Origin: a virus
Strand: one strand, 5' to 3'
IMG/VR virus record: IMGVR_UViG_3300045136_000441
Coordinates: 1 to 22,391 of that record
DNA: 22,391 nt
How positions within the stretch are numbered: position 1 is the first letter of the stretch; every line of letters starts with the position of its first letter. The notes beneath the pieces were generated by a model. That model was not told the DNA's origin and searched no databases. It saw only the letters and a list, made by a program, of their open reading frames with translations. Of the stretch, positions 1 through 4,498 are shown piece after piece. The position numbers and the translations under genes are program-made.

Positions 1-2
1 CA

Positions 3-242
3 TGGCAGTGCGAGATCGACCGTCGATGCCGTGAGGTGCTGCGCCGATGGTGGCCCGACGTCCCATGCCTCGAGGACGTCCGAGACGTGCGAGGTGCCGA
101 TGTCCCAACAGTCGATGTTCTCTGCGGAGGATTCCCCTGTCAGGATCTGTCCGTCGCGGGCCGTCGTGCGGGCCTGGCTGGCACGCGATCCGGGCTCTGG
201 TGGGACACCGCACGATGGTCGACGACGACAGACCGGGAGTGA
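3..242 (+). pseudogene. DNA (cytosine-5) methyltransferase, N-terminal fragment, cut by window edge and truncated
   Basis: The frame is open from the left edge. It reads W-Q-C-E-I-D then WPDVP, the usual CEID...WPDVP segment of C5-cytosine methyltransferases (SAM-binding motif II region). Next comes VDVLCGGFPCQDLSVAG, which is motif IV; its Pro-Cys-Gln holds the catalytic cysteine that attacks cytosine C6. Homology runs through AGRRAGLAGTRSGLW and then stops: the expected F-x-x-R...ENV block (motif VI) is missing, replaced by about 12 unrelated residues and a TGA at 240-242. The recognition and C-terminal motifs are therefore absent and the product should be inactive. The same frame resumes after the TGA as a piece of a different methylase, so a deletion between two methylase genes is the simplest reading. 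Family assignment is firm; the mechanism is inferred. Confidence 0.82.
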
Positions 243-689
243 AGCTTCAGCGGCCCGTTGGAGTCTGGCGGGGTGTGCACAAGCGGGAGTATCGCGGACA
301 ATTGCAAGAAAGTCATGGCACGGTTCGCACTGCGGTTGCGGTACGTCGCGATTCTCTGCGGCGACTGGTCGCGTGCGGTAACTCGCGGAGGTCTTGCCGC
401 GATGCCGACCCCCTACGCCGTGTTCCTCGATCCGCCGTACGATTGGACGTTCCGCGACGGAGACTGCTATCGCATTGACGACGCGACCGTCGCGCACGAG
501 GTACGCGCGTGGTGTTTGGAGCACGGCGACGATCTGCGATTCCGGATTGTGCTTGCAGGATTCGGCGAGGAACACGACGACCACATGCCGGACTCGTGGA
601 GACGGCATGTGTGGCGGACCGTCAACAGCAACGAAGAGTGCCTGTGGTTCTCGCCACACTGTGTTGTCGAGCAGCAGGCGTTGTTCTGA
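243..689 (+). pseudogene. DNA adenine methylase (DPPY type), C-terminal half only
   Basis: A recognisable segment starts near 330 (LRLRYVAILCGDWSRA), continues to AVFLDPPYDWTF near 414-450, then VRAWCLEHGDDLRFRIVL, MPDSWRRHVW and a final LWFSPHC...QALF. This matches the C-terminal half of the actinophage DNA methylase family, whose members carry CGDWSR, FLDPPY, a VRAWC-x-E-x-GD helix and a terminal WFSPHC. DPPY is catalytic motif IV of N6-adenine methylases. The N-terminal half with the SAM-binding FxGxG motif is missing. No convincing start exists: TTG at 258 and ATG at 315 are possible, neither with a ribosome site. The TGA ending the upstream cytosine methylase fragment is in the same frame, so this appears to be a fusion scar. 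It ends 3 bp before the convergent stop of the HTH gene. Confidence 0.75.
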
Positions 690-692
690 CGG

Positions 693-1130
693 TCATGCCG
701 GCCGTCCAGCAAGCCGTGCCAGCACACTCGCCCGTGCCACGCGGCCACCCGCGCGCGTGAGACGACCGCGGGCGACGAGCGACCCGACCGTCCCGCGCTT
801 GACGCCGAGCATCGCCGCTGCCTGCGCATGCGTCACGAGCTGACGGTCATGCGCGGCGAGCACCCGCGCGCACGCGCGGCCGAGCGGCGTCTGCCACCAG
901 TCGGCCCGGCCGACCTGCTCGGGAGCGCCGTGCGGCCAGAGCGCACACATGACGTCGATGCACGTCTGCGCCGACAGCCTGAGCAGCTGCGCGGCGAGCA
1001 TCGGTGCCGCCGACCGGATCCGGTGCTCGACGTCGAGCTCGAGCCGCGGGTCGATCATCCCGAGCACGGGCGCGACGATGCCCGACAGCTCGTCGCGGAG
1101 CTGCCGGGCGATCTCGTCAGCGACGCTCAC
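693..1130 (-). CDS. Helix-turn-helix DNA-binding protein, phage type
   Basis: The protein has 145 residues. The first 90 are helical and without a domain I recognise (a WWQTPLGRA segment lies near residues 78-86). The last 45 (LVTHAQAAAMLGVKRGTVGSLVARGRL...) form a MerR- or excisionase-like helix-turn-helix: 'V-T-x-x-x-A-A-x-M-L-G-V' followed by a recognition helix with 'R-G-T-V' and an 'ARGRL' wing. Proteins of this form bind DNA and act as phage regulators or recombination directionality factors; which applies here is not shown. The ATG at 1130 lies 14 bp inside the 3' end of the upstream minus-strand gene, so the two are co-transcribed and coupled. The stop is 3 bp from the convergent methylase remnant. 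Confidence 0.72.
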   Translation of the reverse strand: MSVADEIARQLRDELSGIVAPVLGMIDPRLELDVEHRIRSAAPMLAAQLLRLSAQTCIDVMCALWPHGAPEQVGRADWWQTPLGRACARVLAAHDRQLVTHAQAAAMLGVKRGTVGSLVARGRLTRAGGRVARASVLARLAGRPA

Positions 1131-1503
1131 CGGACTCGGCGGCGACCGCCTCGCGCAGCATGTCGACCGCCTCGTCGATCGCGTCCTGCAGGGTGTCGAG
1201 GCCGTCGGGGTCCCACATCACCCACTCCTCGACCGGGCCGTTCCAGCCACCACAGCCGTGCTGGTAGTGCAGGCCGCCCACGTCGCAGCGGCGGTCGTCG
1301 TCCCAGGTGGCGAGCCCGACCGCTCCGGACGGGATCGGCTCGCCGCAGCGGATGCACTCGGTCTCCCAGCGGGTCGCGACTCGCACGTGGTGGCCGGACC
1401 GGTGCCGCTCGGGGCACACGCCGACCGAGACGTCCTCGGGGACCGTGACGGTGTGTGCGGTCCCGTCGACCGTGATCGTCGTACTGGTCATGGTGGTGCT
1501 CAT
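1117..1503 (-). CDS. Cys/His-rich small protein, possible zinc ribbon
   Basis: I do not recognise a family. The product has 128 residues with start ATG at 1503. That start is chosen because AGGAG lies 6 nt upstream and translation from it follows a good promoter; an in-frame ATG 24 nt further upstream lacks a ribosome site. A short Thr-rich N-terminal beta segment is followed by a Cys/His-rich core: Cys30, Cys50-x2-Cys53, Cys73, His79, His82 and Cys84. The spacing suggests a metal-binding knuckle (inference). The C-terminal 35 residues are an acidic helix. It is the first gene of a two-gene minus-strand operon and its end overlaps the start of the HTH gene. Possible roles are regulation or superinfection control, but nothing in the sequence decides this. 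Confidence 0.66.
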   Translation of the reverse strand: MSTTMTSTTITVDGTAHTVTVPEDVSVGVCPERHRSGHHVRVATRWETECIRCGEPIPSGAVGLATWDDDRRCDVGGLHYQHGCGGWNGPVEEWVMWDPDGLDTLQDAIDEAVDMLREAVAAESGERR

Positions 1504-1529
1504 CGAGGTCTCCTCTCGACTCATCATGT

Positions 1530-1545
1530 CATGCAGTATCGCATG
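1530..1545. promoter_or_regulatory. Inverted repeat CATGC-N6-GCATG over the -10 box, candidate operator
   Basis: A perfect 5-bp palindrome with a 6-bp centre lies exactly over the -10 hexamer. A repressor bound here would block the promoter. Autoregulation by the HTH protein of the same operon is an inference. The half sites are short and chance is possible. Confidence 0.35.
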
Positions 1546-1564
1546 CGGGCGGGCGGGATGTCAA
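1535..1564 (-). promoter_or_regulatory. SigA-type promoter of the minus-strand two-gene operon
   Basis: On the minus strand, a perfect -35 TTGACA (1564-1559), an 18-nt spacer and GATACT as -10 (1540-1535, 4 of 6 matches to TATAAT) lie about 25 nt upstream of the AGGAG ribosome site of the gene starting at 1503. Spacing and position fit well. Confidence 0.62.
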
Positions 1565-1586
1565 GCGGGAGAATGATGGGTCGGGG

Positions 1587-1776
1587 ATCGGGATCGCCGA
1601 CCGGCTCCGCGCCGCCGGTGTCCCCGTCGTGGAGGTCGCCGGCTGGCAGACCCGCGGTGCTGACGATCTCCAGGCGCGCGGTGCGGTCATGCATCACACG
1701 GCCGGCGGCCGGACCGGCACCGCCCCGTCCCTCGCCGTGTGCATCCATGGCCGCCCGGACGTGCCGGGTCCGCGAC
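1587..1776 (+). pseudogene. Peptidoglycan amidase (endolysin) N-terminal fragment
   Basis: The frame reads GIADRLRAAGVPVVEVAGWQTRG, then VMHHTAGG, GTAPSLAVC and HGRPDVPGP. This is the conserved N-terminal region of actinophage N-acetylmuramoyl-L-alanine amidases, where HHTAG holds the first zinc histidine. Homology ends at PGP, just where the tRNA-like segment begins, so two thirds of the enzyme is missing. No ATG, GTG or TTG in this frame lies at the expected start; the nearby ATGs at 1573 and 1576 are one frame away, which suggests a frameshift or start loss as well. The open frame runs on to a TAG at 1860-1862 through non-homologous sequence. This lysin differs from the complete one at 17749. 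Confidence 0.68.
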
Positions 1777-1801
1777 GCCGGTTCGACTCCGGCCACCTCC
1801 A
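1777..1801 (+). other. 3' end of a tRNA or tmRNA gene (T-arm plus acceptor strand), probable attachment-site scar
   Basis: GCCGG (1777-1781), a 7-nt loop TTCGACT (1782-1788) and CCGGC (1789-1793) form a canonical T-arm. CACCTCC (1794-1800) and A1801 follow as acceptor 3' strand and discriminator. The matching 5' acceptor (GGAGGTG) is not found at tRNA distance upstream, so no complete tRNA is present. Phages and islands that integrate into tRNA or ssrA genes leave such 3' fragments at an att site. The abrupt end of the amidase at this point supports that reading. Whether the donor gene is a tRNA or ssrA cannot be decided from 25 nt. Confidence 0.6.
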
Positions 1802-1802
1802 C

Positions 1803-1857
1803 GCTTATGAGCATGTTCTTCGGCGGTCCGTTGGGGTTCGAGAACAATCGCATAAGC
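1803..1857. repeat. Interrupted inverted repeat next to the tRNA-like scar
   Basis: GCTTATG (1803-1809) pairs with CATAAGC (1851-1857), and an inner GTTCT (1815-1819) pairs with AGAAC (1841-1845). Five unpaired bases separate the outer and inner arms on each side. It begins one base after the discriminator position. This placement fits integrase arm or core sites, but a function is only inferred. Confidence 0.4.
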
Positions 1858-1899
1858 CGTAGACCGCCACGTGACGGGTCCACCCTTCGCCGACTTTTC

Positions 1900-1928
1900 T
1901 TGACGGCGTCGTACCGGACGTGCAGGAT
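1900..1928 (+). promoter_or_regulatory. Candidate SigA promoter giving a leaderless transcript
   Basis: TTGACG (1900-1905), a 17-nt spacer and CAGGAT (1923-1928) resemble the actinobacterial TTGAC(A/G)-N17-TAGGAT consensus. The expected start of transcription falls at about 1935, the A of the ATG of the first small gene. Leaderless starts are common in Actinobacteria. This would drive the gene run 1935-3545. Confidence 0.45.
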
Positions 1929-1934
1929 GCGGAT

Positions 1935-2147
1935 ATGGGTGAGCGCGTGTGCGAGAGATGCTGGGTCAGCTGGGAGCAGGGACGGGGCCGGCCGGCCCGC
2001 TGGTGTGCTGCATGCCGTCCAGAGGCCCGTCGTGCGGCCTGGAGGGCCGCTCAGCGGGCCCGACGGGCCGCACTGGCCGTAGAGCCCGCCGAGCCGCCGG
2101 AGGCCGTCTCCGGCGCTCCTAGCGCCCTTGACGGGCGGTCGGCATGA
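1935..2147 (+). CDS. Small zinc-ribbon-like protein, unknown function
   Basis: The product has 70 residues. Cys6-x2-Cys9 and Cys24-x2-Cys27 form two CxxC knuckles that could bind one zinc. A strongly basic Ala/Arg helix follows (RRAAWRAAQRARRA), then a Pro/Ala tail. I do not recognise a named family; small CxxC/CxxC basic proteins are common in actinophages and usually bind nucleic acid. ATG 1935 is preferred over the in-frame GTG at 1920 because the promoter upstream would start transcription at about this base. The TGA (2145-2147) overlaps the next ATG (2144) as ATGA, which supports both genes and their coupling. Confidence 0.55.
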   Translation: MGERVCERCWVSWEQGRGRPARWCAACRPEARRAAWRAAQRARRAALAVEPAEPPEAVSGAPSALDGRSA

Positions 2148-2350
2148 TCCGCCAGCTGCTCGGGCTGCGGGGCAGGGACGAGGACGCGACCGACCGGGCG
2201 GTCGTCACGGTCCTCGGGCTCGCCGTCCAGCCGCTCGTCGCCGTGCACGTCACCGACCTGGCCGCCGCCGGCCAGTGGGCGGCGGCCGTCGCGATCGCGG
2301 CAGCGGATCTCGCGCTCGTCTGGCCGGGACGAGACGCATGGCGCCGGTGA
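2144..2350 (+). CDS. Small hydrophobic protein, unknown function
   Basis: This is a 68-residue product with a charged N-terminus (RGRDEDATDR) and then about 45 mostly hydrophobic residues (AVVTVLGLAVQPLVAVHV...AAAVAIAAADLALVW). They could form one or two membrane segments, though the Ala richness leaves a soluble helical protein possible. No family is recognised. It overlaps the upstream gene by ATGA and the downstream gene by 13 bp. It belongs to the short plus-strand run ahead of the packaging genes. Confidence 0.5.
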   Translation: MIRQLLGLRGRDEDATDRAVVTVLGLAVQPLVAVHVTDLAAAGQWAAAVAIAAADLALVWPGRDAWRR

Positions 2351-2649
2351 CCGCCCTCCAGCAGCTCGCCGCGGCGGTCGGGCTCTGCGGCCCGGACGGC
2401 CGGATCGACTGGGACGCGGTCGCGGCCGACGACCCGGCCCGATCGGCCGGAGAGCAGGCCGTGGTCGGCTGGCTGCGGCTCGTCGCCCGCCGCGACCCGC
2501 TGCTCTCGGCGCACACCCCGCGCAATCTCCTCATCGCACAACCCTCACCCCACGAGGAAGGACCGTCCATGAGAACACGGGTCTACGTCGGGCTCTGCAC
2601 CGCCGCGGTCTGTGCTGCGCGCGGCACCCGAGGCGAGGTGGTCGACTGA
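2338..2649 (+). CDS. Small phage protein, unknown function
   Basis: From ATG 2338 the product has 103 residues. Residues 1-65 look like a compact helical domain (ALQQLAAAVGLCG, RIDWDAVAADDPARSAGEQAVVGWLRLVARRDPLLSAHTPRNLL). The rest looks less protein-like. An in-frame ATG at 2569 has a strong GGAAGGA site 6 nt upstream and would give a 26-residue peptide (MRTRVYVGL...). It may be a second start or a separate small gene whose upstream stop was lost. The stop overlaps the next start as TGATG (2647-2651). Function unknown. Confidence 0.5.
   Translation: MAPVTALQQLAAAVGLCGPDGRIDWDAVAADDPARSAGEQAVVGWLRLVARRDPLLSAHTPRNLLIAQPSPHEEGPSMRTRVYVGLCTAAVCAARGTRGEVVD
2569..2649 (+). CDS. Possible separate 26-residue peptide with its own ribosome site
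   Basis: ATG 2569 follows GAGGAAGGA with 6-nt spacing, one of the best ribosome sites in the left part of the window. It lies in frame inside the larger gene from 2338. The peptide is MRTRVYVGL...EVVD and is coupled to the next gene by TGATG. It may be an internal start rather than an independent gene. Confidence 0.25.
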   Translation: MRTRVYVGLCTAAVCAARGTRGEVVD

Positions 2650-3356
2650 TGAGCGCGCTCGACCTCGACAGCATCGTCCTCGACCACGGAACGCACGCGA
2701 CACCCGACGACGGCATGTGCGTCATGGAAGCCGCCGCGCTCTACGCGTCCGAGGACTTCACCGACGCGCCCGAGTGTGTGTCGCCAGTCATCCGCGCGTT
2801 CTGCATCGCGTGGAACGACGCTATCCCCGACGCCGAGACGCGTACGCGTCTGTTGCGGCCATTCATCCCGCAGGTCATCGGCACCAACATCGGCCCGGAG
2901 GACGACGAGCGGCGTACGTGGATGGCCTACGACTGGCTCGTCCGCACGTTCACGCCCGCATGGCTCCGGCGCGCTGGCCTCACCGCGGAGGCCGCCGCGC
3001 TCGAAGCGCTGCCTGAGCTGACCGCGACCGAGCTCGTCGACGCGGCGTTGCCGACGATCCGCGAGGCACGCGAACGCGCTGACGCTGCGTTGGACGCTGC
3101 GGGGGTCGCTGCGTTGGACGCTGCGTTGGACGCTGCGTTGGTCGCTGCGTTGGACGCTGCGTTGGTCGCTGCGTGGGCCGCTGCGGGGGACGCTGCGTGG
3201 GACGCTGCGTTGGACGCTGCGTTGGACGCTGCGTGGGCCGCTGCGTGGGCCGCTGCGGGGGCCGCTGCGGGGGACGCTCTTGCGGACACCGTCGACGAGT
3301 TGCAGCAGTCGGCATGCGAGCTGCTCGACCGCATGTGCGCGGTGGGGAGAAAGTGA
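2649..3356 (+). CDS. Actinophage-type protein with Ala-Ala-x-x tetrapeptide repeats
   Basis: This is a 235-residue protein. The N-terminal domain (about residues 1-135) carries DHGTHATPDDGMCVMEAAAL, CVSPVIRAFCIAWND, IPQVIGTNIG, DERRTWMAYDWLVRTFTPAWL and AGLTAEAAAL. It belongs to a family found in actinobacterial genomes and phages, usually unnamed. Residues 146-209 are sixteen exact tetrapeptides A-A-(L/W/G)-(D/V/A), expected to form an amphipathic alpha-helix. A short C-terminal helix with VDELQQSACELLDRMC follows. ATG 2649 overlaps the previous stop as TGATG, and its TGA (3354-3356) overlaps the next ATG. Role unknown; the repeat suggests a surface helix or a length-variable linker. Confidence 0.75.
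   Translation: MSALDLDSIVLDHGTHATPDDGMCVMEAAALYASEDFTDAPECVSPVIRAFCIAWNDAIPDAETRTRLLRPFIPQVIGTNIGPEDDERRTWMAYDWLVRTFTPAWLRRAGLTAEAAALEALPELTATELVDAALPTIREARERADAALDAAGVAALDAALDAALVAALDAALVAAWAAAGDAAWDAALDAALDAAWAAAWAAAGAAAGDALADTVDELQQSACELLDRMCAVGRK
3084..3275 (+). repeat. Sixteen tandem 12-bp repeats, consensus GCTGCGTTGGAC
   Basis: Sixteen units of exactly 12 bp lie head to tail with no gaps. The first six bases GCTGCG are invariant in all sixteen. Differences are confined to unit positions 7 and 8 (TT, TG or GG) and 11 (A, T or C). The array is in frame, so copy-number changes keep the reading frame. The minus strand is also open through it, which is a by-product of the repeat. Confidence 0.95.
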
Positions 3357-3754
3357 TGCGTGCCGTCCGCGACTACGGGCTGGCGGTGCTCGGCGGCATC
3401 GTCCTCGCACTCATGCTCGCAGCCACCGCCGACGCGCACACACCCGACACCGAAGCGCCCCACGACATCTGCGTCCTCGCCGACGGGACCGAGTTCAAGA
3501 CCGAGCCCGGCAACTGTCCCGCGGTCGACGATGTAGTTGTCATCGACGAGCCGCGCAGCTCCTCGCGGTTGCGCGGCACGTCGAGGTCGTGCCGGGCGGC
3601 CGCCGCGCGCACCGCGTCGGCGAGCGGGATAAGGAGCTCGATCTCGGCCTCGAGATCGAGCTCTGCGTGTTGCCGAAGCAGCCCGCGGCGCTCGTCGACC
3701 TCGATCAGGAGATCGTCGAGCGCCTCGTCGAGCAGCTGCTCGACGTCCTCGTAG
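3356..3754 (+). CDS. Secreted or membrane-anchored small protein; C-terminal half doubtful
   Basis: ATG 3356 overlaps the previous TGA and has GGGGAG upstream. Residues 1-28 form a signal peptide or membrane anchor (MRAVRDYG then AVLGGIVLALMLAATADA, with Ala-x-Ala before His). Residues 29-66 are a short acidic extracytoplasmic domain with two Cys (DICVLADG, EPGNCPAVDD). After about position 3550 the frame turns Ser/Arg-rich with unlikely codons, while the minus strand takes on coding character. The original gene probably ended near 3550 or was cut there. Only the first two thirds of the annotated span up to about 3555 is trusted. Function unknown. Confidence 0.45.
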   Translation: MRAVRDYGLAVLGGIVLALMLAATADAHTPDTEAPHDICVLADGTEFKTEPGNCPAVDDVVVIDEPRSSSRLRGTSRSCRAAAARTASASGIRSSISASRSSSACCRSSPRRSSTSIRRSSSASSSSCSTSS

Positions 3755-3858
3755 TCGGCGTCCGGCCCGACGGGGACGAGCCGGGAGGCGGGCGCGTTCC
3801 ACGTGCCACGAGGCCGGAAGTCAAGCAAAAACGCGCGAGTCGAGCGCCGATTTTTCAT
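3373..3858 (-). CDS. Possible minus-strand gene or gene fragment, acidic helical protein
   Basis: Between about 3850 and 3553 the minus strand reads PVGPDADYEDVEQLLDEALDD, LLIEVDERRGLLRQHAEL, EAEIELLIPLADAVRAAAARHD and VPRNREELRG. Codon use is coding-like (GAC, GAG, CTC, GCC) and no competing plus-strand frame is as good. Past 3553 the frame becomes Ser/Thr-rich and overlaps the plus-strand gene from 3356. In the neighbouring frame a stop occurs just after that point, so a frameshift or an old junction is likely. The start is unsure: ATG 3858 has no clear ribosome site and lies over a terminator-like hairpin. I do not recognise the family. Confidence 0.33.
   Translation of the reverse strand: MKNRRSTRAFLLDFRPRGTWNAPASRLVPVGPDADYEDVEQLLDEALDDLLIEVDERRGLLRQHAELDLEAEIELLIPLADAVRAAAARHDLDVPRNREELRGSSMTTTSSTAGQLPGSVLNSVPSARTQMSWGASVSGVCASAVAASMSARTMPPSTASP
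3827..3855. terminator. Terminator-like hairpin flanked by A5 and T5
   Basis: AAAAA (3827-3831), a short G/C stem of GCGC around GAGTCGA with GCGC on the other side, then CGA and TTTTT (3851-3855). A run of T follows the hairpin on both strands, so it could end transcripts from either direction. The stem is short (4-5 bp) and the call is tentative. Confidence 0.35.
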
Positions 3859-3963
3859 CCACACCCGCCCACCAAGACCCCGCCCGCACTCGTTTCCCTC
3901 TCCGAGAGAATTTCCGCCGGCGAGGGCGGGACGCGTCGCAGGAGCGGCCTGGATGGTTATCCT
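3859..3963. other. Short intergenic stretch before the packaging genes; possible cos region
   Basis: This is about 105 bp without a gene. It is locally less GC-rich than its surroundings and has C-rich (CCCGCCCACC...) and GGCGAGGGCGGGA segments. In many actinophages the cohesive-end site lies just upstream of the HNH and terminase genes. The location fits, but no end sequence can be proved from the DNA alone. A 4-codon reading frame M-V-I-L-stop (3953-3967) with AGGAG at 3940-3944 overlaps the HNH start. Confidence 0.25.
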
Positions 3964-4227
3964 GTGACCGTGCCGGGCCGGGACCGTCGCCACTATCGGG
4001 GCGCCTATCAGCGGCGCGCGCGGGCGGTGGTGGATGCTGCGCGTGCTGACCCGTCGGCCCGCTGCTGGCGGTGCGGCGGCCTGGCCCGGCCGGACGACCC
4101 GTGGCAGGCGGGCCATCTGGTGGACGGTGATCCGGCGTCGCCGTTGGCGGCGGAGCACCGGTCGTGTAACGCGAGGGCGGGAGCGAGGGCGCAACATGCC
4201 CGGTTCGTCACGTCGCGCAGGTGGTAG
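3964..4227 (+). CDS. HNH endonuclease, packaging-associated
   Basis: From GTG 3964 the product has 87 residues. Cys34-x2-Cys37 and a second knuckle, His65-x2-Cys68, hold the structural zinc, and AGHLVD (His51) with His65...Asn69 form the beta-beta-alpha metal HNH fold. The small size and place just before the terminase match the HK97 gp74-type HNH proteins, which work with the terminase in cutting cos-packaged DNA. GTG 3970 is an alternative start. The TGA of a 4-codon reading frame with its own AGGAG overlaps GTG 3964, so translation may be coupled. The end overlaps the small terminase start at 4196. Confidence 0.82.
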   Translation: MTVPGRDRRHYRGAYQRRARAVVDAARADPSARCWRCGGLARPDDPWQAGHLVDGDPASPLAAEHRSCNARAGARAQHARFVTSRRW

Positions 4228-4498
4228 GCCGGATGACCGGACGGTGCTCGAGCAGACGGTCGCACGGTTGCGTGCGCTGCTCGCCGATCCGGCGACGCCG
4301 CCGCAGGCGGTCGCGGGACTGGCCCGCGAGTTGCGGTGCACGCTCGCTGAGCTTCGGACGCTCGGCCCGGTAGTCAGGTCGCTGGTCGATGAGCTCGCGG
4401 ACCGTCGTCAGGCGAGGCTCGCAGGAGCCGACGGTGCTGCACGTGCCGGGGGACGGCCGACGCGGGGCGGGCGCCGAGGCGATCGAGCTGGCTCGTGA
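4196..4498 (+). CDS. Putative terminase small subunit
   Basis: The product has 100 residues from ATG 4196. The middle is helical (VLEQTVARLRALLADP, AVAGLARELRCTLAELRTL, VRSLVDELADRRQARL) and may form the small-terminase helical core. The N-terminus (GSSRRAGGRPDD) and C-terminus (RAGGRPTRGGRRGDRAGS) are basic and disordered. No clear helix-turn-helix signature is visible, so the call rests largely on its place between HNH and large terminase. Small terminases recognise the packaging site and regulate the large subunit. The gene overlaps the HNH gene by 32 bp and the large terminase start by 110 bp, an unusually long overlap. Confidence 0.6.
   Translation: MPGSSRRAGGRPDDRTVLEQTVARLRALLADPATPPQAVAGLARELRCTLAELRTLGPVVRSLVDELADRRQARLAGADGAARAGGRPTRGGRRGDRAGS

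Noticed and set aside
1722-1801. A complete tRNA gene, using CGGAC/GTCCG as an anticodon stem with a 7-nt loop
   Set aside because: The stem is explained by amidase codons (RPDVPGP). The loop has G at 32 and 38, and no D-arm or matching 5' acceptor strand is present.
1524-1883. Minus-strand reading frame containing a GVEPASRT-like stretch
   Set aside because: This peptide pattern is a well-known artefact of reading a tRNA T-arm backwards. The plus strand holds the T-arm and amidase homology here.
3084-3275. CRISPR array
   Set aside because: The units are contiguous 12-mers without spacers and encode an Ala-rich helix.
2980-3315. Minus-strand frame of repeated PTQR residues
   Set aside because: It is the reverse reading of the 12-bp repeat array. 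The plus strand carries the conserved N-terminal domain in frame with the repeats.
3280-3963. Long upstream extension of the HNH frame
   Set aside because: The translation before 3964 is Arg/His-rich with no homology and overlaps better-supported genes. The HNH fold is complete from 3964.
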